Part shown: positions 1-4,099 of the stretch, piece after piece
How the letters are laid out: each line of letters opens with the position of its first letter
Position numbering within the stretch: position 1 is the stretch's first letter
Origin: an uncultured Brevinema sp.
GTDB taxonomy: Bacteria > Spirochaetota > Brevinematia > Brevinematales > Brevinemataceae
Length of the DNA: 7,020 bases
Direction: 5' to 3'
Assembly (NCBI GenBank): GCA_947036575.1
Contig: CAMQSH010000104.1
Span: forward strand, 1 to 7,020
The notes under the pieces: generated by a model
Seen by the model: the letters and a program-made list of their open reading frames with translations, nothing else
Told to the model about the DNA's origin: nothing
Database searches by the model: none
Program-made: the position numbers and the translations under genes

Positions 1-1129
1 ATACCTTGAAAATTTCTTGGCGTAATTCGGATAAAGAAATACGATTTTTATAATCCAACATCTTGAAAAGAGTGCTTTCTATCCAAAAACGTTCAGATGT
101 CTCTTTTTTTAGAGTATCACATAAATCTAAGGATAAGTTTAACAAAGTTAGTACTTGTGATTCTTCTAATTCGTCCAATACCCCTACTAGGATATCGTAT
201 TTTTCTTGGCTAAGATCTAATAGTGTATGATTTGGAGGTAATTTTTTAACTAACAAAGCTTTTCTTAAAAATTTAGTGAAGTTTTCGGCGAAAGACATCC
301 CATCACCGACTTCCATAAGATAAACATTAGCTTGTTCTAAAATAGTAACTATATCTTGAGTGATGAGTGCTTGCACGATCTTTTCGAAGTAGATAGTGTC
401 TGGAACGCCCAGTACTTCACGTGTGGCAGTTAGAGTGAGATTGCCTTGAGAGTACAAAATCACTTGATCTAAAATCGTCTGAGCATCACGCATAGAACCA
501 TCACCAGCGTTGGCGATCTCTTCTAAGGCTTCTCTTTCGTAGGTGTAGCCTTCATTCTCTAAAATAAAAGCCAATCGTTCCATTAATATTTCTAGAGAAA
601 TTCTTTTTAATAAATAATGTTGACATCGAGATCGTATCGTTGGCAATACTTTGTTTGATTCTGTAGTAGCAAGCATAAAAATCACATGACTCGGTGGCTC
701 TTCCAAGATTTTGAGCAAGGCATTAGATGCTTCTTTGGTAAGCATGTGCACTTCATCGATGATAAATATTTTATATTTTAAGGACAAAGGCGTATAGATA
801 GCATTATCACGAATTTCACGAATTTGCTCAATACCTCTATTAGAAGCACCGTCAATTTCTCGTACATCCAGCGATTGCCCAAGAGTGATTTCTTTACAAG
901 CAGCACATTCTCCGCAAATATTAGGACTATGAATACAATTTAGTAATTTTGATAAGATACGAGCTGTACTAGTTTTACCCACCCCTCTCGGTCCTGAAAA
1001 TAAATAAGCATGAGGAACTTTGCCACTGTTAATGGCATTGGTGAGTGCTGTCGTAACATGTTCCTGTCCAACAACTTGTGAAAAATCCTGTGGTCTCCAC
1101 TTACGTGCAGTCACTTGATAATTTGTCAT
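1..1129 (-). CDS. dnaX: DNA polymerase III subunit gamma/tau (partial, 3' end outside window)
   Basis: This is the ATPase core of the clamp loader, which opens the sliding clamp and loads it on primed DNA. Translation from the ATG at 1129 gives 376 codons open to the left edge. The motifs appear in the family's order: Walker A GPRGVGKT at 46-53, the zinc-binding cysteines C65, C72, C75 and C78, Walker B IIDE at 123-126 (DEVHML), sensor 1 LATTES at 153-158, the SRC arginine-finger motif at 167-169, and sensor 2 GSMRDA at 211-216. The clamp-loader domain III follows; the C-terminal tau region is outside the window. A GAGG Shine-Dalgarno (1135-1138) lies five bases before the ATG. A promoter is visible upstream, so the gene starts its own transcript. 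The identification is secure; only the C-terminus is missing. Confidence 0.97.
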   Translation of the reverse strand, partial: MTNYQVTARKWRPQDFSQVVGQEHVTTALTNAINSGKVPHAYLFSGPRGVGKTSTARILSKLLNCIHSPNICGECAACKEITLGQSLDVREIDGASNRGIEQIREIRDNAIYTPLSLKYKIFIIDEVHMLTKEASNALLKILEEPPSHVIFMLATTESNKVLPTIRSRCQHYLLKRISLEILMERLAFILENEGYTYEREALEEIANAGDGSMRDAQTILDQVILYSQGNLTLTATREVLGVPDTIYFEKIVQALITQDIVTILEQANVYLMEVGDGMSFAENFTKFLRKALLVKKLPPNHTLLDLSQEKYDILVGVLDELEESQVLTLLNLSLDLCDTLKKETSERFWIESTLFKMLDYKNRISLSELRQEIFKV

Positions 1130-1163
1130 GTTATCCTCAATATATATTATAAATATACCTCAT

Positions 1164-1193
1164 ATTATAGTACTATTTTTTAATAAATTTCAA
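1164..1193 (-). promoter_or_regulatory. dnaX promoter
   Basis: Read on the minus strand, TTGAAA (1193-1188), an 18-bp spacer and TATAAT (1169-1164) form a near-consensus sigma70-type promoter. The expected start is near 1157, giving a leader of about 28 nt before the dnaX ATG. A second TATAAT (1151-1146) lies closer to the gene but has no good -35 partner. Confidence 0.7.
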
Positions 1194-1243
1194 GGATTTT
1201 GACGGAAATAAATAAGATATTTATCCCATGCGATATCTAAATA

Positions 1244-1657
1244 TTAATCATCTAAGTGATATTTTTGTATGATATATTTGTATCGCTTGGTGTATTCGGT
1301 GTGATAGGATTTGTTTTTGGGGAGCCATGAAGAAATAGACTTACTTCCTTTGGATCGATTGCATGTTTTTGAAACGAGAATGAGATTTTCTGTATCGTTG
1401 GCGAAAGACTTTTTTTGTTGAGGTGTCCATAGATATCCGCCTAATTTGTGAGCTAGACTCAGGGGGACGATGTGATCGACTTCGAGATCATCGGGTTTAT
1501 AAAAAATTTTACCGCTATAAGGATCATAGAAAAAAATAAAGAATTTCCTAGCAACACCATGATTGTATTGGTAGTCATCTCTGTTGTAATTATCTTTGGA
1601 GTAAGTAGATAGAACTAATACAAAAATCAAAACAAAGACTTTGGCAATATATCTCAT
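1244..1657 (-). CDS. exported HNH nuclease, DUF1524/GmrSD C-terminal type
   Basis: The 137-residue product starts with a hydrophobic Sec-type signal (residues 4-19) and has no lipobox cysteine, so it is probably secreted or held by an uncleaved signal anchor. The rest matches the small HNH family in order: YDPYSGK at 44-50, the ßßα-Me motif D61-H62-I-V-P with H62 as the expected general base, W77, FANDTENL at 85-92 with the conserved Asn, N100 with KG at 103-104 (the third H/N position), then WLP at 111-113 and the tyrosine-rich tail. All expected catalytic residues are present. I chose the ATG at 1657 because GGGAGG (1664-1669) sits six bases upstream. The reading frame stays open to a GTG at 1753, but that stretch is a hairpin plus T-run and is not coding-like. 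Known relatives cut DNA non-specifically; a nutritional or DNA-scavenging role is inference. No promoter is evident within 100 bp. Confidence 0.85.
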   Translation of the reverse strand: MRYIAKVFVLIFVLVLSTYSKDNYNRDDYQYNHGVARKFFIFFYDPYSGKIFYKPDDLEVDHIVPLSLAHKLGGYLWTPQQKKSFANDTENLILVSKTCNRSKGSKSISSWLPKNKSYHTEYTKRYKYIIQKYHLDD

Positions 1658-1676
1658 TTTACTCCTCCCTAATAAT

Positions 1677-1760
1677 AAAAAAGTGATAGGTGGCTTGTTA
1701 TTTGAAGAAGAACTACTCAGAGTATTCTTCCCCCCAATTTCATAAAAAACCACCTATCAC
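1677..1760 (-). terminator. terminator-like hairpin (possible attenuator) in the HNH gene leader
   Basis: GTGATAGGTGG and CCACCTATCAC form a perfect 11-bp stem (1750-1760 with 1683-1693). Between them a second hairpin (GAAGAA/TTCTTC plus TACT/AGTA) brings the arms together. On the minus strand the outer stem is followed directly by six T (1682-1677), then by the Shine-Dalgarno and start of the HNH gene. Nothing comparable follows on the plus strand. The position between transcript start and gene fits a transcription attenuator; the stem may also lie in a longer read-through RNA. The regulator or ligand, if any, is not visible. Confidence 0.55.
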
Positions 1761-1765
1761 GATTG

Positions 1766-1817
1766 AAAAAACCCTCATGATTTGCCATATAGGCACTACT
1801 ATGAGGGTTTTATTTTG
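1766..1817 (-). terminator. strong bidirectional intrinsic terminator
   Basis: AAAACCCTCAT (1768-1778) pairs perfectly with ATGAGGGTTTT (1801-1811). An inner TGCC-ATATA-GGCA hairpin sits at 1783-1795. T-runs follow on both strands: six T on the minus strand (1771-1766) and TTTTATTTT on the plus strand. No plus-strand gene ends here, so its natural client is the leftward transcript starting near 2211. Confidence 0.8.
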
Positions 1818-2211
1818 ATAGAATAAGGAACTCTTGCTTAAAAAAAATTATTTTTAAGCTGAGTAAGACAATAGAGTCGATAATTTCACTATATTTATTA
1901 TCTCGCTATTTTCTAATCAATAAAGCCCATAACAGCTTGTATTTGACAATATCTCACTAGAATTAAAGTCTTAAATATTTCTATCTAATACCCAGCTCAT
2001 GGAAATATACAAACTGCTATGAGCAATTAATATAAATTTATCCATGAGCTGGATAAAACACAAAATAAATGTGCAAAAAAAGTAGTATCTACATGCATGA
2101 CACGAATGTGTCCTCAAAATAAAAAAGAATTATCAGAAGATAACTCAATACTATTTTAAAAGCATGAGATAGAAAATTACTAGACTATTGCTAATCTAAT
2201 GAGATATTGTC
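1768..2211 (-). ncRNA. candidate structured non-coding RNA (about 445 nt primary transcript; folded core 1945-2211)
   Basis: There is no credible protein gene here on either strand, yet a perfect promoter precedes the region and a strong terminator ends it. The predicted first base (2211, a G) begins a closing stem: GACAATATCTCA pairs perfectly with TGAGATATTGTC (2200-2211 with 1945-1956). Pairing continues with small bulges through UUAGA/UCUAG, AGUCU/AGACU (2182-2186 with 1967-1971) and UUUCUAUCU/AGAUAGAAA (2167-2175 with 1978-1986). Inside are five hairpins: 2130-2143, 2099-2112, 2082-2092, 2059-2073, and a 12-bp perfect stem CCAGCTCATGGA/TCCATGAGCTGG (1992-2003 with 2041-2052). Beyond the core, 1945 to 1812 holds two more hairpins, including GCTTAAAAA/TTTTTAAGC near 1837-1859. 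I find no conserved RNase P, tmRNA or SRP sequence motifs. A MITE-like element is the main alternative. Confidence 0.45.
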
Positions 2212-2217
2212 ATATTT

Positions 2218-2246
2218 ATTATAACTTATATTAAAATTATTGTCAA
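2218..2246 (-). promoter_or_regulatory. perfect consensus leftward promoter of the candidate RNA
   Basis: On the minus strand TTGACA (2246-2241), a 17-bp spacer and TATAAT (2223-2218) match the sigma70 consensus exactly, which predicts a start at 2211. The -10 box lies in a 12-bp inverted repeat (2218-2229 with 2257-2268) whose other arm carries the -10 box of the rightward promoter. Confidence 0.75.
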
Positions 2247-2248
2247 TA
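2222..2248. repeat. 27-bp promoter repeat, copy 1
   Basis: This copy and 3257-3283 agree at 26 of 27 bases; the only difference is T2238 against C3273. The core is TAACTTATATTAAAAT followed by ATTGTCAATA. It covers the -35 box and the complete spacer of a leftward promoter at both sites, which suggests duplication or a shared regulator site. Confidence 0.7.
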
Positions 2249-2268
2249 GGTATTTAATAAGTTATAAT
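2240..2268 (+). promoter_or_regulatory. rightward promoter overlapping the RNA promoter
   Basis: TTGTCA (2240-2245), 17 bp and TATAAT (2263-2268) precede the small gene at 2301 by a leader of about 26 nt. The -35 hexamer overlaps that of the opposing promoter by five bases, so polymerase should be able to use only one direction at a time. Confidence 0.65.
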
Positions 2269-2300
2269 GAGATGATAATTAAAATTTTGAGGGTATGAGA

Positions 2301-2504
2301 ATGGCAGATGAAAATATATACAGTTTTGAAGATATCCATACATTAGATTCATTAGATTCATATTTTTGTGTCGATTTAGCTAGACAAAGAGTAAAATATA
2401 GAGATAAACATGGCACAGACGCTCCAGATAGTGAATTGGCTCTTAAGATAGGCACATTAGATAAACCTTATGGACAGAATTTTTTCTATATTTTATCCCA
2501 TTAA
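2301..2504 (+). CDS. small hypothetical protein, probably the N-terminal part of a frameshifted gene
   Basis: I do not recognise the family. The ATG at 2301 is preferred over 2295 because GAGGG (2289-2293) lies seven bases before it but only one base before 2295. The in-frame product is 67 residues: about 60 hydrophilic residues, then a short hydrophobic end FFYILSH. The stretch VKYRDKHGTDAPDSELALKIG faintly recalls a helix such as sigma-70 region 3, but this is too weak to name. A T6 run at 2480-2485 lies 19 bases before the stop, and the -1 frame beyond it is open to 2647, just before a terminator. The gene therefore probably once read, or still reads, through to 2647 as a protein of about 115 residues with two hydrophobic segments. 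A promoter and Shine-Dalgarno support expression. Confidence 0.55.
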   Translation: MADENIYSFEDIHTLDSLDSYFCVDLARQRVKYRDKHGTDAPDSELALKIGTLDKPYGQNFFYILSH

Positions 2505-2647
2505 ATATAGATGGTTTGATCTGTTTATTTACCCAAAAACTTAATATTGGATTAAAAATCTGGAGTAGTTGTTGGTATATGCTAGGCAAGATATTTATCC
2601 CTTATGGAGTTTACGAAGTCATCAAAGCATTTAGAAAATATAGATAA
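2483..2647 (+). pseudogene. -1 frame continuation of the 2301 gene (frameshift remnant or programmed frameshift product)
   Basis: From 2483 this frame is open for 54 codons to a TAA at 2645-2647, and the terminator hairpin begins ten bases later. It has no start codon with a Shine-Dalgarno of its own, and the frame is closed upstream by a TAA at 2462-2464, so it can only be reached by a shift near the T6 run. The encoded residues are protein-like: a hydrophobic stretch (LYFIPLNIDGLICLF), a short polar turn, a second hydrophobic stretch ending IPYGVYEVI, and a basic tail KAFRKYR, as in small membrane proteins. The sequence at 2480-2486, T TTT TTC, has the form of a -1 slippery heptamer. A mutation or an assembly error in the homopolymer is equally possible. 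Confidence 0.5.
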
Positions 2648-2656
2648 ATATCCAAT

Positions 2657-2688
2657 AAAAAAGCCCCCTAGATGTAGATGGCTTTTTG
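2657..2688. terminator. bidirectional terminator between two convergent genes
   Basis: AAAAAGCC (2658-2665) pairs with GGCTTTTT (2680-2687) across a 14-nt loop, giving a T-run on both strands. It closes the rightward small gene (frame end 2647) and the leftward cyclotransferase-like gene (end 2729). Confidence 0.75.
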
Positions 2689-2728
2689 TATTGTGTACAG
2701 TTATATATTATTAAAAATTCATTAGGTT

Positions 2729-3226
2729 TTATTGTCGTGCATCAGGATTTTTTTCTGTGTGTTTTTTCCAATCCCCTTCTTTAATAAAAACTAAAATAGA
2801 AGGATCCACATCAGGATTTTTCATATTATAAAAATATACAGGTAGTTGCTCTTGTTTTTTTGTTTCTGTATTAAAGACAGAGCTTGTTATTTTATCATAT
2901 TCATTAGTTAGATTGTTTTCTCCAAAATAACACTCCAATTCATCAAGAGTCTGCATAATAGCTTTCACATCACCTTTTAAGGTCATGATTTCACCAACAA
3001 CTTCATTTGTTCCTTGAAGTAATGCTGGATATCCCAATCCTTTTAACTCAAATAACTCACCTCTCACTGTACCTACTTCGTTTTTCACTACCTGTCCAGT
3101 AAGATATTTTTCGTAATTGTGGAATCCTTCTCTCAATGATCCATATACAAATATTTTTGACTCTGTATTATTCGTTCCACAAGAAGCAATCCCCAAAATA
3201 CACAATATAACTAGTATAAATTTCAT
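2729..3226 (-). CDS. gamma-glutamylcyclotransferase-like (AIG2/GGCT fold) lipoprotein
   Basis: The 165-residue product has a lipoprotein signal with lipobox IASC and modified Cys16, then a GGCT-like domain. Visible family marks are the substrate loop VYGSLREG at 27-34, the GELFELKGLGYPAL strand-turn at 56-69, the acidic motif LDELE at 94-98 (family LDxxE, so E98 is the expected catalytic acid), VYFY at 130-133 and the final GDWKKH at 151-156. Cytosolic relatives convert gamma-glutamyl amines or dipeptides to 5-oxoproline and free amine. Here the domain would be outside the cytoplasm, so its substrate is unknown. AGAGG lies about six bases before the ATG. The gene has its own promoter (3253-3281) and terminator and seems monocistronic. 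Confidence 0.82.
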   Translation of the reverse strand: MKFILVILCILGIASCGTNNTESKIFVYGSLREGFHNYEKYLTGQVVKNEVGTVRGELFELKGLGYPALLQGTNEVVGEIMTLKGDVKAIMQTLDELECYFGENNLTNEYDKITSSVFNTETKKQEQLPVYFYNMKNPDVDPSILVFIKEGDWKKHTEKNPDARQ

Positions 3227-3252
3227 CGTAACCTCTTTAATTGATTTTATCT

Positions 3253-3281
3253 ATTTTAACTTATATTAAAATCATTGTCAA
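3253..3281 (-). promoter_or_regulatory. promoter of the cyclotransferase-like gene
   Basis: On the minus strand TTGACA (3281-3276), 17 bp and TAAAAT (3258-3253) give a start near 3246, about 20 bases before the ATG at 3226. The -35 box and spacer are almost identical to those of the promoter at 2218-2246. Confidence 0.7.
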
Positions 3282-3283
3282 TA
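3257..3283. repeat. 27-bp promoter repeat, copy 2
   Basis: This is the partner of 2222-2248, in the same orientation, and covers the -35 box and spacer of the cyclotransferase-like gene promoter. Similarity ends abruptly on both sides. Confidence 0.7.
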
Positions 3284-3303
3284 CTAATAAAATATTATAT
3301 AAT
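3275..3303 (+). promoter_or_regulatory. rightward mirror promoter with no evident gene
   Basis: TTGTCA (3275-3280), 17 bp and TATAAT (3298-3303) predict a start near 3310. Only about 70 bases separate that point from the terminator at 3350-3380. The stretch holds an 11-codon ATG frame (3312-3347) without a Shine-Dalgarno. Confidence 0.45.
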
Positions 3304-3345
3304 CAAAAAAAATGAATTCTGTGGATAAATATCTTTACAACATAT

Positions 3346-3380
3346 AAAAAAAAACCCTTCAATTCAAGAGGGCTTTTTTT
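3346..3380. terminator. terminator of the TetR gene, usable in both directions
   Basis: On the minus strand GCCCTCTTGAATTGAAGGG followed by nine T lies just after the TetR stop codon. On the plus strand the same hairpin (CCCTTC with GAGGG) is followed by seven T (3374-3380). The stem is short and has a bulge, but both T-runs are long. Confidence 0.7.
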
Positions 3381-3385
3381 GTATA

Positions 3386-3979
3386 CTATTTAGACTTAAT
3401 AAATAGAGGTAAATATCTATTGAGTTGTGCTGAAATTTCATCCACTAAAGAATATGTATTACGACAAAGCCCCCATTCGTATAAAAATCCTCGAAAAAAC
3501 ACGATGAGCGTATTTGTTATTTTTTGTTCTGATTCTTGGACTAATAATAAATCTTGTATCTGCAATTCTTTAATACACTTACAAATTTCTTTGTATAGAT
3601 TCTTATCTTGAGAAAGAAGAAAATTATCATGAGCTATGATATTATGGATAAAAATCTCTAAAATAAGATCTGGTCCCAATTGTTCCGCAATATAACAAAA
3701 CTCAAGAAAAATAAATATAATTTTTTCTTGAGAATAAGATAAGGTGTTTTCATTGATATTTTTTACAAATTGTTCTGAGTATAAATCTAAAATTTTAACA
3801 ATAATCCCTTGTTTATTATCAAAATAATGATAAAAACTACCTATAGAAACATCCGCTTGAACACAAATATCTTTGATTTGAAGTTTTTGAAAAGATTTAA
3901 TCTCTAGTAATTGTAAAGTCGCTTGAATAATTTTTTGCTCTGTTTGTATTGCTTGATCTTTTCTTGATAACTTTTCCAT
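3386..3979 (-). CDS. TetR/AcrR-family transcriptional regulator
   Basis: The protein of 197 residues has the family's usual length. Residues 9-56 form the DNA-binding domain: helix 1 QTEQKIIQATLQLL, then the helix-turn-helix IKDICVQADVSIGSFYHYF at 35-53, ending with the typical DNKQGI. The remaining 140 residues are helical and variable, as expected for the ligand-binding and dimerisation domain; no ligand can be named. The gene is divergent from the alkylsulfatase gene with 120 bp between the starts, where back-to-back promoters and a palindrome lie. By the family's habit it should repress the divergent gene and probably itself, with release by a small molecule, perhaps a sulfated amphiphile (inference). 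AGAGG precedes the ATG by seven bases. Confidence 0.92.
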   Translation of the reverse strand: MEKLSRKDQAIQTEQKIIQATLQLLEIKSFQKLQIKDICVQADVSIGSFYHYFDNKQGIIVKILDLYSEQFVKNINENTLSYSQEKIIFIFLEFCYIAEQLGPDLILEIFIHNIIAHDNFLLSQDKNLYKEICKCIKELQIQDLLLVQESEQKITNTLIVFFRGFLYEWGLCRNTYSLVDEISAQLNRYLPLFIKSK

Positions 3980-4013
3980 TAATTACCTCTACATAATAAT
4001 TTTTATTTATATT

Positions 4014-4042
4014 ATTATAATCAAAATATTGACAAATTGCAA
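4014..4042 (-). promoter_or_regulatory. promoter of the TetR gene
   Basis: On the minus strand TTGCAA (4042-4037), 17 bp and TATAAT (4019-4014) predict a start near 4007, 28 bases before the ATG. Its -35 box lies next to a TGAATAT half-site (4043-4049), so the operator cluster could also control it. Confidence 0.6.
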
Positions 4043-4057
4043 TGAATATTGTAGAAT
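4029..4057 (+). promoter_or_regulatory. promoter of the alkylsulfatase gene
   Basis: TTGACA (4029-4034), a 17-bp spacer and TAGAAT (4052-4057) form a strong promoter with start near 4064. The start point falls inside the palindromic operator. Confidence 0.75.
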
Positions 4058-4085
4058 ATATTCATAGAATATATTCTATGAATAT
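4043..4085. promoter_or_regulatory. operator cluster, probable TetR-family binding site
   Basis: A perfect 28-bp palindrome spans 4058-4085 (ATATTCATAGAATA and its complement, centre at 4071/4072). The 12-mer TAGAATATATTC also occurs twice in direct repeat with a 13-bp period (4052-4063, 4065-4076), and TGAATAT half-sites stand at 4043-4049, 4058-4064 (inverted) and 4079-4085. The cluster covers the -10 box and start of the sulfatase promoter, an ideal place for repression. Assignment to the adjacent TetR protein is inference from position. Confidence 0.7.
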
Positions 4086-4099
4086 TAAAGGAGGCAAAA

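Noticed and set aside
1658..1753. N-terminal extension of the HNH protein to a GTG at 1753.
   Set aside because: The 32 added codons are the hairpin and T-run. They have no Shine-Dalgarno and would bury the signal peptide, while the ATG at 1657 has a good ribosome binding site.
1943..1966. TTGACA at 1943-1948 as a rightward promoter.
   Set aside because: No acceptable -10 box lies 16-18 bases downstream, and the sequence is the closing stem of the RNA.
2027..2098. Minus-strand 23-codon frame with a hydrophobic peptide (MHVDTTFFAH...), like a type I toxin.
   Set aside because: It has no Shine-Dalgarno, and the sequence is explained by the hairpins of the candidate RNA.
1768..2211. RNase P RNA, tmRNA, SRP RNA or 6S RNA.
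   Set aside because: The conserved RNase P core (GAAAGUCC), the tRNA-like CCA end of tmRNA and the SRP tetraloop region are not found. The many-branched core does not match the single long hairpin of 6S RNA, though a divergent member cannot be fully excluded.
1244..2246. Retron or RNA-guided HNH (IscB-like) system made of the structured RNA plus the nuclease.
   Set aside because: There is no reverse transcriptase and no RuvC domain, and the HNH protein is only 137 residues with an export signal.
3420..3611. Plus-strand 63-codon open frame.
   Set aside because: It lies wholly inside the TetR gene on the other strand, has no Shine-Dalgarno, and its residues look random.
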